Assembly: GCF_004217495.1 (NCBI RefSeq)
Contig: NZ_SHLC01000001.1
Location: 1,550,001 to 1,614,000 of the forward strand
From: Microterricola gilva
GTDB taxonomy: Bacteria; Actinomycetota; Actinomycetes; Actinomycetales; Microbacteriaceae
Length of the DNA: 64,000 nucleotides
Direction of reading: 5' to 3'
Part shown: piece after piece, positions 35,302 to 46,521 of the stretch
Position numbering within the stretch: position 1 is the first letter of the stretch
How the letters are laid out: each line of letters opens with the position of its first letter
Program-made: the position numbers and the translations under genes
Notes under the pieces: model-generated
Database searches by the model: none
What the model was told of the DNA's origin: nothing
The model's input: only the letters and a program-made list of their open reading frames with translations

Positions 35302-35566
35302 TCTTGCGCTTCCAGGCCCTTTCGATTGCGCCGGGGCGCAGTAGGTTCGACGACTTCGCCTTCGACGGCACATTGGCAATGACGACGGCGAAGTACGGCA
35401 GCACCACGGCTCCGATTGCGGGCAGCAGCAGCCACCAGCCTTTCAGAAACAGCATGGAGAGCACGCAGAGCACACGAATCCCCATCGCAAGCGTGTATTT
35501 GAGCATGCGGTTGCGCCGCTCCACCTCAGGGGAGACGGGAAGTGACGTGATGGATTCGTGCTTCAT
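35294..35566 (-). CDS. DUF3099 membrane protein
   Basis: The 90-residue protein has a short polar N-terminus (ITSLPVSPEVERRNRMLKYT) and two hydrophobic helices (about 25-45 and 46-66), ending in a basic tail. This matches DUF3099, an actinobacterial family of unknown function usually near SURF1 and FabG genes. First gene of the three-gene overlapping chain. Confidence 0.85.
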   Translation of the reverse strand: MKHESITSLPVSPEVERRNRMLKYTLAMGIRVLCVLSMLFLKGWWLLLPAIGAVVLPYFAVVIANVPSKAKSSNLLRPGAIERAWKRKND

Positions 35567-35669
35567 GGCTATGCCTTAAGCCTACGTCTCCTGAGGGGTG
35601 GCGAAGACGCTCTAAACTGGGTCAGATTTGCCCGTTCGCCTCGCCAGCACTGCCCGATTGGACCACACC

Positions 35670-36380
35670 ATGACCACGCCCCGCACAGTACTCGTCACCG
35701 GAGGGAACCGGGGCATCGGTTTCGCCATCGCCGAGGAGTTCGTGGCGCAAGGCCACCGCGTCGCCGTGACCGCCCGCTCAGGGGAGGGTCCTGCAGGATC
35801 CTTCACCGTGCAGGCCGATGTGACGGATGCCGCGTCGATCGACGCCGCATTCACCGCGATCGAGGCAGAGCTCGGCCCGGTCGAGGTGCTCGTGGCCAAC
35901 GCCGGCATCACCCGCGACACGCTGCTCATGCGTATGAGCGAGGACGACTTCGTCGACGTCATCGACACGAACCTCACCGGCGCGTTCCGCGTGGTGAAGC
36001 GGGCGTCCAAGGGCATGCTCAAGGCCCGCTACGGCCGGATCGTGCTGATCTCCAGCGTCGTCGGGCTCTACGGCGGCCCCGGCCAGGTCAACTACTCCGC
36101 GTCCAAGGCCGCCCTCGTCGGCATGGCCCGTTCCATCACGCGCGAGCTCGGTGCCCGCGGCATCACGGCGAACGTCGTCGCGCCCGGCTTCATCGAGACC
36201 GACATGACCGCAGCGCTCCCCGCCGAGCAGCAGGCCGAGTACAAGAAGAACATCCCGGCCGGCCGTTTCGCCACTCCGAACGAGGTCGCCAAGGTCGTTG
36301 CCTGGGTCGGCAGCGACGAGGCCGCGTACATCTCCGGTGCGGTCATCCCGGTAGACGGCGGCCTCGGGATGGGCCACTAG
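35670..36380 (+). CDS. fabG: 3-oxoacyl-ACP reductase FabG
   Basis: This short-chain dehydrogenase of about 236 residues has TGGNRGIGFAIAEEF (NADPH loop), VLVANAGITRDTLLMRM, and the catalytic SS...YSASK with Tyr and Lys. The closing SGAVIPVDGGLGMGH is typical of FabG/MabA. It reduces 3-oxoacyl-ACP in fatty acid elongation. The start at 35670 fits the family N-terminus (TTPRTVLVTGG). Confidence 0.9.
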   Translation: MTTPRTVLVTGGNRGIGFAIAEEFVAQGHRVAVTARSGEGPAGSFTVQADVTDAASIDAAFTAIEAELGPVEVLVANAGITRDTLLMRMSEDDFVDVIDTNLTGAFRVVKRASKGMLKARYGRIVLISSVVGLYGGPGQVNYSASKAALVGMARSITRELGARGITANVVAPGFIETDMTAALPAEQQAEYKKNIPAGRFATPNEVAKVVAWVGSDEAAYISGAVIPVDGGLGMGH

Positions 36381-36414
36381 ACGACCGAAGCGTTCGGTGC
36401 CGTAGGGTCGCGAT

Positions 36415-36966
36415 ATGCGGATCGTCGTCTCAGGGACCCACGCGAGCGGAAAGAGCACATTGGTTGCGGATTTCGCGCTTCGCCACCCGGAATTCGCTGT
36501 GCTGCCCGATCCGTTCGATCTCGTGGATGAGATGTGGGACAGCCCGAACGCCGCCTCGTTCGCCGCGCAGCTTCGGATCTCGGCCGATCGACTCGATCCA
36601 CTCGAGTTGCCCGAGAACCTCATCGCCGAGCGTGGCCCCATCGACTTTCTCGCGTATCTGCTGGCTCTCGAGGAGCTGACAGGAGCATCCAGCTCCCGTC
36701 AGCTCCTCGAGCGCTCGACAGAGATCACTCGGGAGGCGCTGAGCCACGTTGACCTGCTCGTGGTGCTGCCGCTCACCGCGATCGACTCCATCGAGGCCGG
36801 CATCGACGAGCACCTGGAGCTCCGAGACATGATGAACGACATCCTGCTCGATCTCCTCGGCGACTCCGACCTCATCGGCCAGCGCCTGAAGGTCGCCGAG
36901 ATCACGGGCGACCGGGACCGCCGACTGTCAGCTCTCGAGGCTCTGGCCATCCGAAAAACCGACTGA
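36415..36966 (+). CDS. P-loop AAA/nucleotide-kinase-like ATPase
   Basis: The 183-residue protein begins with the P-loop SGTHASGKSTL (residues 6-16) and has an AERGPIDFLAYLLALEEL segment, as in AAA_28/NadR-like kinases. A DLLVVLPL strand follows. The substrate is not predictable. It stands alone between fabG and serB. Confidence 0.7.
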   Translation: MRIVVSGTHASGKSTLVADFALRHPEFAVLPDPFDLVDEMWDSPNAASFAAQLRISADRLDPLELPENLIAERGPIDFLAYLLALEELTGASSSRQLLERSTEITREALSHVDLLVVLPLTAIDSIEAGIDEHLELRDMMNDILLDLLGDSDLIGQRLKVAEITGDRDRRLSALEALAIRKTD

Positions 36967-36989
36967 GCCCTAGCTCAGGCCGGAGCGGC

Positions 36990-37634
36990 TCAGCCCCGCA
37001 GGCCGAGCAGCGGCAGAACCTGGCCGAGGTCGGCGACGTCGATGGCGACGTCGGCCTCTGCCCGCACCCGCGGCTTGGCGTTGAACGCGACGGAGAGACC
37101 GGCGACGGCCATCATGGCGAGGTCGTTCGCACCGTCCCCGACGGCGACCGTGCGATTGAGCGGGATGCCGGCGGCATCCGCCCACTCCTGCAGTGCGTGC
37201 GCCTTGGCCGCGGCGTCGATGATCGGTCCAGACACCCGACCGGTGAGCTTGCCGTCTTCCAGTTCCAGGCGGTTCGCACGCCAGCTGTCGAGGCCGAACT
37301 GGGCCGCCAACGGGTCGAGGAGCTCGTGGAAGCCGCCGGAGACGACCCCGAAGAGTCCTCCGGCCGCCTTAACCCCGGCGATCAGTTCGTGGACCCCCGG
37401 CGTCGGGCGGATCAGCGCGCCCACCTCGGCGAAGACGCTCTCGGACAGGCCGCCGAGCGTCGCGACTCGGGCGCGCAGGCTCTCCGCGAAATCGAGCTCA
37501 CCGCGCATGGCCTGCTCCGTGACGTCGGCGACGAGTTCACGGGAGCCGGCGGCATCCGCGAGGAGTTCGATGACCTCGTCTTGGATCAGGGTGGAATCGG
37601 CATCGAGGACAACTAGGAAACGCGGCGAGCTCAT
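36990..37634 (-). CDS. serB: phosphoserine phosphatase
   Basis: The 214-residue HAD protein has the DxDST nucleophile motif ([19 protein letters not shown]), [13 protein letters not shown], and [19 protein letters not shown], which are SerB marks. It lacks the N-terminal ACT domains of longer forms. It dephosphorylates phosphoserine in serine synthesis. The ATG overlaps the glgC stop (ATGA), so it is the second gene of a glgC-serB unit. Confidence 0.9.
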   Translation of the reverse strand: MSSPRFLVVLDADSTLIQDEVIELLADAAGSRELVADVTEQAMRGELDFAESLRARVATLGGLSESVFAEVGALIRPTPGVHELIAGVKAAGGLFGVVSGGFHELLDPLAAQFGLDSWRANRLELEDGKLTGRVSGPIIDAAAKAHALQEWADAAGIPLNRTVAVGDGANDLAMMAVAGLSVAFNAKPRVRAEADVAIDVADLGQVLPLLGLRG

Positions 37635-38872
37635 GCGGCGACTGTAACACCCTTGCCGACGACGGTGATGCCGGAGGCCGTCACGCTGAAGCCGCGCGCG
37701 CGGTCGTGATCGAGGTCGACGCCGATCGTCGCCCCAGCCTCGACGACCACGTCCTTGTCGAGCACGGCGCGGATGACGCGGGCGCCGGCCTCGATGCGCA
37801 CGCGTTCGAACAGGATCGAGTCGACAACCTGTGAGCCGGAGTCGACGTGCACCCAGGGGCCGAGCACGCTGCGTTCGATGTGGGCGCCGGAGATGAGCGA
37901 GCCGAGCGACACGATGGAGTCGATCATCGTGCCGAGCGCCCCGTGCGCGTCCCTGACGAACTTCGCGGGAGGGGAGTTGCGCTGCTGCGTGAAGATCGGC
38001 CACGCCTCGTTGTAGAGGTTGAAGACGGGCAGGGCGGAGATGAGGTCCTGGTGCGCGTCGAAGAAGGAGTCGATCGTTCCGACGTCGCGCCAGTAGTAGC
38101 GATCACGGTCGGTGGAGCCTGGCACGACGTTGCGGCGGAGGTCGTAGACGCCCGCCTCGCCGCGCGCCACGAAGTCGGGGATGATGTCGCCTCCCATGTC
38201 GTGGCTGGAATCGGTGCGCTCCCCGTCGCGCAGCACGGCCTCGATCAGGGCGTCGGCGTCGAACACGTAGTTGCCCATCGATGCGAGCACCTCGTGCGGG
38301 GCATCGGCAAGGCCGACGGGGTTCTGCGGCTTCTCGAGGAAGGCGCGGATCGACTCCGGGGAGTCGGGGTCGACGTCGATGACGCCGAACTGGTCCGCCT
38401 GATCGATGGGCTGGCGGATGGCGGCGACGGTCGCCTTCGCCCCCGAAGCGATGTGCGCCTCGATCATCTGGCTGAAGTCCATGCGGTAGACGTGGTCGGC
38501 GCCGACGACGACGACGATGTCCGGCTTCTCATCGCGCAACAGGTTGAGGCTCTGCAGAATCGCGTCGGCCGAACCGCTGAACCACCGCTTGCCCAGGCGC
38601 TGCTGCGCCGGCACGGAGGCGATGTACGAGTTCACGACGCCGGAGACGTGCCACGTCTGCGAGACGTGACGGTCGAGACTGTGCGACTTGTACTGCGTCA
38701 GAACGACGATCTGCGAGAGCCCGGAGTTGATCAGGTTCGACAGTGCGAAGTCCACGAGGCGGTAATGCCCGCCGAAGGGAACGGCTGGCTTTGCGCGGTC
38801 TTCCGTGAGCGGCATCAGACGCTTGCCCTCGCCACCGGCGAGGACGATTCCGAAGATCTTCTTGGGCTTCAT
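37631..38872 (-). CDS. glgC: glucose-1-phosphate adenylyltransferase
   Basis: This 413-residue nucleotidyltransferase makes ADP-glucose for glycogen. Marks are [55 protein letters not shown] and [10 protein letters not shown], followed by a C-terminal left-handed beta-helix. It is divergent from glgA, 80 bases away. Confidence 0.95.
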   Translation of the reverse strand: MKPKKIFGIVLAGGEGKRLMPLTEDRAKPAVPFGGHYRLVDFALSNLINSGLSQIVVLTQYKSHSLDRHVSQTWHVSGVVNSYIASVPAQQRLGKRWFSGSADAILQSLNLLRDEKPDIVVVVGADHVYRMDFSQMIEAHIASGAKATVAAIRQPIDQADQFGVIDVDPDSPESIRAFLEKPQNPVGLADAPHEVLASMGNYVFDADALIEAVLRDGERTDSSHDMGGDIIPDFVARGEAGVYDLRRNVVPGSTDRDRYYWRDVGTIDSFFDAHQDLISALPVFNLYNEAWPIFTQQRNSPPAKFVRDAHGALGTMIDSIVSLGSLISGAHIERSVLGPWVHVDSGSQVVDSILFERVRIEAGARVIRAVLDKDVVVEAGATIGVDLDHDRARGFSVTASGITVVGKGVTVAA

Positions 38873-38952
38873 GCCCCCACCCTAGGGCAGCTGAATGACA
38901 CTTCCTAGACGCATTCCGCTCTGTGTCGACCCGGCTGCGCTAGCGTTGCCCC

Positions 38953-40134
38953 ATGCGAGTCGATCTGCTCACCAAGGAGTATCCACCCGAGGTCTACGGC
39001 GGTGCAGGAGTGCACGTCGCGGAGCTCGTCCGCGCCCTCCGCGCAGACATCGATGTCGTCGTTCGCTGTTTCGGCGCGGAGCGGGACGCTCCCGACACGA
39101 TCGCGTACGCCGCACCCGAGACCCTGGCCGACGCCAATGCGGCTCTCAGCACGCTCGGCGTCGACCTCGCGATGGCCCAGGATGTCGCAGGCGCCGACCT
39201 CGTTCACTCCCACACCTGGTACGCAAACGGGGCAGGACACATCGCCAAACTTTTGCACGATGTTCCGCATGTCGTCACCGCGCACAGCCTCGAACCGCTC
39301 CGGCCGTGGAAGGCCGAGCAGCTCGGCGGCGGCTATCGCGTGTCGAGCTGGGTCGAGAAGACGGCCTTCGAGGCAGCGGACGCGGTCATCGCGGTGAGCG
39401 GCGGCATGGCCCGCGACATCCTGCGCTCCTACCCGTCGCTCGACGAGCAGCGCGTGCACGTCGTCTACAACGGCATCGACCTGAACCGCTGGAAGCCGTT
39501 GCACGACAGCGACACCGTTCGGGCGCTCGGCATCGACCCCGATCGGCCATCGATCGTCTTCGTCGGCCGCATCACGCGGCAGAAGGGGCTGCCGTATCTG
39601 TTGCGGGCGGCCAGGCTGCTGCCGGCCGATGTGCAGCTCGTACTCTGCGCGGGCGCGCCGGACACGGCCGAGATTATGGCCGAGGTCAGCGCGGGCGTCG
39701 AGGTGCTGCAGAGTGAGCGCGACGGGGTCGTCTGGATCGACCGGCTGCTCAGCCAGCACGAGCTCTCTGCTGTACTCACGGCGGGAACGGCCTTCGTCTG
39801 CCCCTCGGTCTACGAGCCCCTCGGGATCGTCAACCTCGAGGCGATGGCGTGTGGGCTGCCCGTCGTCGGAACGGCGACCGGCGGCATCCCCGAGGTCGTC
39901 GTCGATGGAGTGACGGGCCGCCTGGTCCCGATCGAACAGCTGGATGACGGCACGGGAACGCCGATCGATCCCGACCGTTTCGTGGCCGATCTCGCGGCGG
40001 TGCTCACCGAGGTCGTGAGCGACCCGGAGCGCGCCGAGGCGATGGGGAAAGCCGGCAGGGAGCGTGCGGAGCGGGAATTCGATTGGACGCAGATCGCGGC
40101 GCGCACCCGCGAGATCTACGCCAGCCTGCTCTGA
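38953..40134 (+). CDS. glgA: glycogen synthase, actinobacterial GT4 type
   Basis: This 393-residue GT4 enzyme has KEYPPEVYGGAGVHVAELV at the N-terminus (acceptor-site KxGG-like region), VGRITRQKGLPYLLRAA, and PSVYEPLGIVNLEAMACGLP with the E-x7-E motif. Such enzymes use ADP- or UDP-glucose, and in related bacteria may make maltose-1-phosphate. The divergent glgC supports an ADP-glucose route. Confidence 0.92.
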   Translation: MRVDLLTKEYPPEVYGGAGVHVAELVRALRADIDVVVRCFGAERDAPDTIAYAAPETLADANAALSTLGVDLAMAQDVAGADLVHSHTWYANGAGHIAKLLHDVPHVVTAHSLEPLRPWKAEQLGGGYRVSSWVEKTAFEAADAVIAVSGGMARDILRSYPSLDEQRVHVVYNGIDLNRWKPLHDSDTVRALGIDPDRPSIVFVGRITRQKGLPYLLRAARLLPADVQLVLCAGAPDTAEIMAEVSAGVEVLQSERDGVVWIDRLLSQHELSAVLTAGTAFVCPSVYEPLGIVNLEAMACGLPVVGTATGGIPEVVVDGVTGRLVPIEQLDDGTGTPIDPDRFVADLAAVLTEVVSDPERAEAMGKAGRERAEREFDWTQIAARTREIYASLL

Positions 40135-40164
40135 GCGGTCGCCGCGGCTCGGTAGCATAGGAGC

Positions 40165-40947
40165 ATGGCCAGCGTTCTTCAGCTCACAGACGTCTCCGTC
40201 GTTCGCGACGGCAACACAATCCTCGACTCGGTGAACTGGACGGTGAATCCCGACGAACGCTGGGTCGTGCTCGGTCCAAACGGCGCGGGCAAGACCACGC
40301 TGCTGCGCATTGCCGCAGCGGCATTGCACCCGAGCAGCGGCACTGCCCTCGTGCTCGAGGAGCAGCTGGGCAAGGTCGACCTGTTCGAACTGCGCCCGAT
40401 GATCGGCTTCGCGTCGACCGCGATGGCCAGGACGATCCCGAAGAACGAGAAGGTTCTCGATGTCGTGCTGACCGCCGCGTACTCGGTGACCGGCCGCTGG
40501 AACGAGGAGTACGACGAGCTCGACACGCGTCGTGCACAGCGGGTTCTGGCCGAGTGGAAGCTTGATCACCTCGCCGACCGCCTGTTCGGCACCCTCAGCG
40601 ACGGCGAGCAGAAGCGCGTGCAGATCGCGCGTTCCGTGATGACCGACCCGGAGCTGCTGCTTCTCGATGAGCCGGCGGCCAGCCTCGACCTCGGTGCGCG
40701 CGAGGAGCTGCTGCACCTGCTCGGTGGCTACGCACAGTCGCCGAACGCCCCGGCCATCGTCATGGTCACCCACCACGCGGAAGAGATTCCCCTCGGCTTC
40801 ACGCACGCCCTCGTGATCGCGGCTGGTCGGGTCGTCGCCGCTGGACCGTTCGCCGAGGCGCTCACCTCTGAGGTGCTCACCGAAGCGTTCGGTCTCGGGA
40901 TCGAGCTGAGCGAGCAGGACGGGCGCTTCGGCGCGCGTGCGGTCTGA
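40165..40947 (+). CDS. single-domain ABC ATPase (YlmA/ModF-like)
   Basis: The 260-residue ATPase has GPNGAGKTTLLRIAAAAL, the signature LSDGEQKRVQIARS and LLLLDEPAASLD, plus the switch VTHHAEEIP. There is no membrane partner nearby, so it may be a stand-alone regulator or energise a distant permease. It starts 30 bases after glgA and may share its transcript. Confidence 0.85.
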   Translation: MASVLQLTDVSVVRDGNTILDSVNWTVNPDERWVVLGPNGAGKTTLLRIAAAALHPSSGTALVLEEQLGKVDLFELRPMIGFASTAMARTIPKNEKVLDVVLTAAYSVTGRWNEEYDELDTRRAQRVLAEWKLDHLADRLFGTLSDGEQKRVQIARSVMTDPELLLLDEPAASLDLGAREELLHLLGGYAQSPNAPAIVMVTHHAEEIPLGFTHALVIAAGRVVAAGPFAEALTSEVLTEAFGLGIELSEQDGRFGARAV

Positions 40948-41077
40948 CAGCCCGAATTCTGCTAAGCTCGGTAGCTGGCCCCCGGGCCGCAAGCTTTCTC
41001 GCCTGATCGGACTGTGATCGGCAAGACAGATCACACCAGTCTCAACACACAAACAACTTTCAACGCTAGGAAATTCG

Positions 41078-41329
41078 ATGAAGTCTGAAATCCACCCCAC
41101 TTACGCACCGATCGTGTTCCGCGACCTTGCTTCGGGTGCAACCTTCCTGACCCGTTCGACGGTCGGCAGCGCCAAGACCATCGAGTGGGAAGACGGCAAC
41201 ACCTACCCCGTCATCGACGTGGAAATCTCCTCGGAGTCGCACCCGTTCTACACGGGCAAGCAGCGCATCATGGACTCGGCCGGACGCGTCGAGAAGTTCA
41301 ACCAGCGCTTCAAGGGCTTCGGCGCCTAA
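41078..41329 (+). CDS. rpmE2: ribosomal protein L31, type B (zinc-independent)
   Basis: The 83-residue protein starts [19 protein letters not shown] and ends FNQRFKGFG, typical of L31 type B. It has no cysteine, so it lacks the zinc site of the type A form. The ATG follows TAGGAAATTCG. The 130-base upstream region has no clear Zur site that I can see. A large terminator follows. Confidence 0.97.
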   Translation: MKSEIHPTYAPIVFRDLASGATFLTRSTVGSAKTIEWEDGNTYPVIDVEISSESHPFYTGKQRIMDSAGRVEKFNQRFKGFGA

Positions 41330-41333
41330 GACG

Positions 41334-41385
41334 CTTAACGAACAAAGGGCAACCGGCTTTCGCCGGTTGCCCTGTGTTCGTTAAG
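41334..41385. terminator. bidirectional terminator after rpmE2
   Basis: An inner stem GGGCAACCGGC with loop TTTC is nested in an outer stem CTTAACGAACA / TGTTCGTTAAG. It lies five bases after the rpmE2 stop and between convergent genes, so it can stop both rpmE2 and the exonuclease transcript. Confidence 0.9.
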
Positions 41386-41408
41386 GCCTCGTTCGTTGAG
41401 GCCTTCGC

Positions 41409-42101
41409 TCAGCGCTGCGGCCAGGAACCATCGGCCGTGAAGCCGGGGTCGCGGTTGGCGCGCATGTACTGCTGGAAGCTGGCGGCCTGCTCCGCCGCCC
41501 ACGTGATCTGCTGCTCGTGCAGTTCCTCCGCTGTGGCGGGCAGCGCAGCGCCGTGCTCGCGGGCGATCGCCTGCGCGACACGGCCGGCCGCGATGGCGTC
41601 CGCACCCGCATCGTGAGCGTCGTCCAGCGGCACGCCGTAGAAGGCGGCTGCGGCCTCGAGCGTGCGCTTGCCCTTGCGGTAGCGATCGACGGCCTTGTCG
41701 ATCACCAGGGGGTCGATGACGGGGCTCGGGGCGCCGAGAACGATCAGGCCGTGCCTGACCGCCTCGCGGTTGAGGATCGTGAAGTCGTACGGGGCGTTGT
41801 AGACGACGACGGGCACGTTCTGCGCGAGCAGCGTGCGGATGCGCTCGACGATCTGCCCGACACCCTCGGCGGCCGGCATCCCGTCTGCCTGAGCGCGTTC
41901 CGTCGTGATGCCGTGGACCGCCGTCGCACCGCTCGGAATCTCGACACCGGGGTCGAGCAGCCAGTCGCTGCGTTCCTGCACCGCGCCGTCTGCGTCGATC
42001 ACGCTGACATTCGCGGTGACGATGCGACTCGTCTCCACGTCGATTCCGGTTGTCTCGAGATCGAAGACGGCGAGTGTTGCGGACCAGCTGAGTGCGTTCA
42101 T
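41409..42101 (-). CDS. DEDDh 3'-5' exonuclease (DnaQ-like)
   Basis: The 230-residue protein has the three exonuclease motifs: VFDLETTGID (Asp-x-Glu), VVVYNAPYDFTILNREA, and AHDAGADAIAAGRVA with His/Asp. These belong to the DNA polymerase III epsilon superfamily. It may proofread or trim DNA/RNA ends. It is a stand-alone gene. Confidence 0.9.
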   Translation of the reverse strand: MNALSWSATLAVFDLETTGIDVETSRIVTANVSVIDADGAVQERSDWLLDPGVEIPSGATAVHGITTERAQADGMPAAEGVGQIVERIRTLLAQNVPVVVYNAPYDFTILNREAVRHGLIVLGAPSPVIDPLVIDKAVDRYRKGKRTLEAAAAFYGVPLDDAHDAGADAIAAGRVAQAIAREHGAALPATAEELHEQQITWAAEQAASFQQYMRANRDPGFTADGSWPQR

Positions 42102-42189
42102 GCCATCACTCTATGGCCAAGCACCGACACATCCGGGAGCCCCGCTGACCGTGCCTCGTGCGACAATTCCGCTCGTATTGAAACCGAGG

Positions 42190-43608
42190 TCAGAACGGCG
42201 GGGTGTCCGGGTAAGCCGTCGGGGTTTCGACAGGCTCAACCAGCGGGGGCGGGTCAAACGGCGGGGGTGGCGGTTCGCCCGGGGGTCTTCGGCTGCTGGG
42301 TGGGGCCGGGTGCGTCTCGTAGATCCGGCCGGCCGGGCTGACCCAGCGCAGACCACCCAGCCCAAGCTGCCGGACCCGCCAGCGGGAGTTGTGCTTGAGG
42401 CGGTGGTGTTTCTTGCACAGCACCGCCAGGTTGTCCTCTTCGCTGAGGCCGTCGTACCCGAAGGGCTGGGTGTGGTCGATCTCGGCCCGTTCGGCCTTCC
42501 GGGTGCAGCCGGGGAAGCGGCAGATCTGGTCCCGGTACAGGATCCACCGCCGTAGCGCTTTCGTGAGCGGGTACTTCCGCGGGTCCAGTTGCAGCGGGGT
42601 GCCGTCGACCGGGTCGACGAGGATCCGGTGCAGGGTTGGGGCGTCGGCGGCCAGCCGGCGGGCGGTATCGGCGTCGATCGGCCCGTAGCCGTGCAGTTCC
42701 GCCGGGTCGTCGGACTGGCCGATGAGGGTCGCGTACGGGACCGTGAGCTTCGGCACGGCGACAAAGACCTCGGGGCGGGAGAACGCCAAGCCGGGCATCC
42801 GCGACCGCGGAGCGTCATCCGCGTTGGTGGCGCCGTCTGCGGGCGGAGCGGGTGGGCTGAGCAGCAGTTCGGCGGCGATGTCTGCCTCCAGTTGGGCGTG
42901 CGTCCCCGAGGTCAGCGCCCCTGCCGTCTCGGGCAAGTCGGCACTGTCCAGGGCCTCAGCCTGGGCCTGGTCGGCGAGGTGGCTGATCCGTTCGGTGATC
43001 GCGATCGCCTTCTCCGCCTCTAGATGCAGGTGCAGCCACGCCATCCCGTCCGCATCGGGTTCGAACCAGAGTCGGCGTTCCGCCCGACCTTTCGCTGCCC
43101 GCACGGTGAGGGAGTCGGGGTGGAGGCGTTCCCGGATCCGGGCCGCCGTCCGCCGGAACGCGGTCGGGGTTTGTATGGCCGCCTGGGCCAGTGCTTCCGT
43201 TTCGAAGCGGGCGTGGAGTTCCGGTGGGAGGGTAACGGCCTGGGCGAGGATCTCGCGCACGTGGCGTTGCCCGACCGTCCCGGACGCGAGGGCGGCCAGA
43301 CTCTTGGTGAAGACGGTGACGAGTTGCTTGGCCTCGTAGATCAGCCCCGTCATGGTGCGCTCATGCACCCGCAACACCAGGGCCAGCTCGGCGGTGATGC
43401 TGCGGAGCGCGAACTCCTCCTCGATCCGCCGCGACTTCCCCATCGGGTCGGCGGTCGCGAGCGCGTGGGAGCGGGCGGTTTCGATGAACCGGTACTGCTC
43501 CGCCTGAACCGCGCCAGCCTGGGCAACGCCCGCGGCGAGCCCGGTCAGGCATCCGGTGAGGACCGGGTCGGCGGCCGATCCGGGGAGCTGCAACACTGCT
43601 TCGCTCAT
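42190..43608 (-). CDS. DUF222-HNH endonuclease-like protein, copy 1
   Basis: This 472-residue protein has an N-terminal DUF222/13E12-type helical domain (about residues 30-330) and a C-terminal HNH motif: CRFPGC, AEIDHTQPF, NLAVLCKKHHRLKH. A Pro-rich tail follows, in which the residues LVEPVET are encoded by a REP-like palindrome. It is a paralogue of the gene at 59308-60699, nearly identical in the DUF222 core and HNH part but different at the N-terminus and in the linker (about 270-285). Function is unknown; such genes are multicopy in actinobacteria and may be mobile. Confidence 0.88.
   Translation of the reverse strand: MSEAVLQLPGSAADPVLTGCLTGLAAGVAQAGAVQAEQYRFIETARSHALATADPMGKSRRIEEEFALRSITAELALVLRVHERTMTGLIYEAKQLVTVFTKSLAALASGTVGQRHVREILAQAVTLPPELHARFETEALAQAAIQTPTAFRRTAARIRERLHPDSLTVRAAKGRAERRLWFEPDADGMAWLHLHLEAEKAIAITERISHLADQAQAEALDSADLPETAGALTSGTHAQLEADIAAELLLSPPAPPADGATNADDAPRSRMPGLAFSRPEVFVAVPKLTVPYATLIGQSDDPAELHGYGPIDADTARRLAADAPTLHRILVDPVDGTPLQLDPRKYPLTKALRRWILYRDQICRFPGCTRKAERAEIDHTQPFGYDGLSEEDNLAVLCKKHHRLKHNSRWRVRQLGLGGLRWVSPAGRIYETHPAPPSSRRPPGEPPPPPFDPPPLVEPVETPTAYPDTPPF
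42223..42243. repeat. REP-like palindrome inside the 3' end of HNH copy 1
   Basis: The core TTTCGACAGGCTCAACC is imperfectly palindromic (GGTTTCGA / CTCAACC) and recurs near both HNH genes. In this copy it is read as part of the coding sequence and gives LVEPVET. Confidence 0.8.
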
Positions 43609-43668
43609 GCCTACAGCGTCTCACCGACCACCGACACGACTTCTCGCAAAGAGGCCCTGAGTCAGGGG

Positions 43669-43677
43669 TTATCCACA
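43669..43677. promoter_or_regulatory. DnaA-box-like TTATCCACA upstream of HNH copy 1
   Basis: TTATCCACA matches the consensus DnaA box and lies 61 bases upstream of the HNH start, in a GGGGTTATCCACAGG context shared with the second copy. Confidence 0.5.
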
Positions 43678-43713
43678 GGCAACCGTGGACCGTGACATAA
43701 CCGTGGCCTGCGG

Positions 43714-43734
43714 GGTTTCGACAAGCTCAACCAG
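43714..43734. repeat. REP-like palindrome upstream of HNH copy 1
   Basis: TTTCGACAAGCTCAACC at this position has the same orientation as the copy within the gene's 3' end, so the HNH gene is bracketed by direct copies. Confidence 0.8.
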
Positions 43735-43766
43735 CGGGGTTCCCGGCGAGAGTTCAGGGCTTCGAT

Positions 43767-43790
43767 CGCTGGCGCTCCCTCAAGCCAGCG
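43767..43790. repeat. hairpin of the REP-associated unit
   Basis: Arms CGCTGGC and GCCAGCG flank a ten-base loop, with the surrounding GGGCTTCGA...CCAGCGTGGGAG also found at 60919-60942. It lies between the REP and treS. Confidence 0.6.
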
Positions 43791-43812
43791 TGGGAGCGGG
43801 CCGCGACGCGGC

Positions 43813-45522
<1,710 letters not shown>

Positions 45523-45591
45523 TCCAAAGTCTAAGCAGTTCCCTCCCGGTGCTGTCCAGTCTTCGGCGGCAGCTCACCTAAACTTGAGTCG

Positions 45592-46521
45592 ATGAGCATC
45601 GAGTCCCCATACGCGTCGCAGTTGGCCCGCATCCCCGTGCGCGAACACACGGTCTCCGTTCTGGGCAGCGCCAGCCGCTACTGGGAGTACGGAGCCGCGG
45701 TCGTCGGCGCTCCGACCGTCGTCATGGTGCACGGATTCCGCGGAGACCACCACGGACTCGAACCCGTCGTCGCGCAGCTGCCAGGCGTGCACATCATCTC
45801 GCCTGACCTGCCCGGCTTCGGCGCATCGACGCCGCTCGGCGCCGACTCCGGCTTCAGTCACGATCTCGACGGCTACTCCGCCTGGCTGCGCGGATTCGTC
45901 GCGGCGCTCGAGCTTCCCGGACCCGTCGTGATCCTCGGCCACTCCTTCGGATCGATCGTCTCCTCGGCGGCGCTGGCTGGCGGGCTGGCGGCGGATGCCG
46001 TCATCCTCGTCAATCCGATCGCGGCCCCAGCGCTCTCCGGCCCGCGCGGCATCATGACCAGGCTCGCCGTGTTCTACTACTGGGCGGCCGCGAAGCTGCC
46101 GGAGAAGCTCGGCTTCGCGCTGCTGCGCTCCCGCCTGATCGTGCGCGTGATGAGCGTGACGATGGCCAAGACCAAGGACCAGACGCTGAAGCGGTGGATC
46201 CACGAGGAACACGACCGCTACTTCTCGGCGTTCAGCAACCGCGAGGTCGTGCTCGATGCCTTCCGTGCCTCGGTCAGCAACGACGTGAGCGAGTTCGCTG
46301 CGTCGATCACGCCGCGCACGCTGCTGATCGCGGCCGACCGCGACGACATCACCCCGATCGCCGCTCAGCACACGCTGCAGACGCTCTTCCCGCAGGCGAC
46401 GCTGTACGTCATCCACGGCGTCGGCCACCTCATTCACTACGAGAAGCCGGCCGAGGCGGCAGCCCAGATCCGCGGGCTGCTTGCAACCCTGCCGAGCTCG
46501 AATGAGACGGCCGGGGCATGA
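45592..46521 (+). CDS. alpha/beta hydrolase
   Basis: The 309-residue hydrolase has VVMVHGFRGDHHGLEPVV (oxyanion loop), the nucleophile elbow ILGHSFGSIVS, an Asp strand LLIAADRDDITP and the catalytic His in IHGVGHLIHYEKP. Substrate unknown. The stop overlaps the start of the next glycosyltransferase gene by four bases. Confidence 0.88.
   Translation: MSIESPYASQLARIPVREHTVSVLGSASRYWEYGAAVVGAPTVVMVHGFRGDHHGLEPVVAQLPGVHIISPDLPGFGASTPLGADSGFSHDLDGYSAWLRGFVAALELPGPVVILGHSFGSIVSSAALAGGLAADAVILVNPIAAPALSGPRGIMTRLAVFYYWAAAKLPEKLGFALLRSRLIVRVMSVTMAKTKDQTLKRWIHEEHDRYFSAFSNREVVLDAFRASVSNDVSEFAASITPRTLLIAADRDDITPIAAQHTLQTLFPQATLYVIHGVGHLIHYEKPAEAAAQIRGLLATLPSSNETAGA

Noticed and set aside
40948-41077. 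Zur box or riboswitch upstream of rpmE2
   Set aside because: I could not find a palindromic Zur-like site or a recognisable riboswitch fold in these 130 bases.
38905-41100. A 731-residue minus-strand frame antisense to glgA and the ABC ATPase
   Set aside because: The opposite strand has clear conserved genes; this is a shadow frame.
42190-43608. Homing endonuclease within an intron or intein
   Set aside because: The HNH gene is free-standing, with its own start and upstream region; no interrupted host gene is seen around it.
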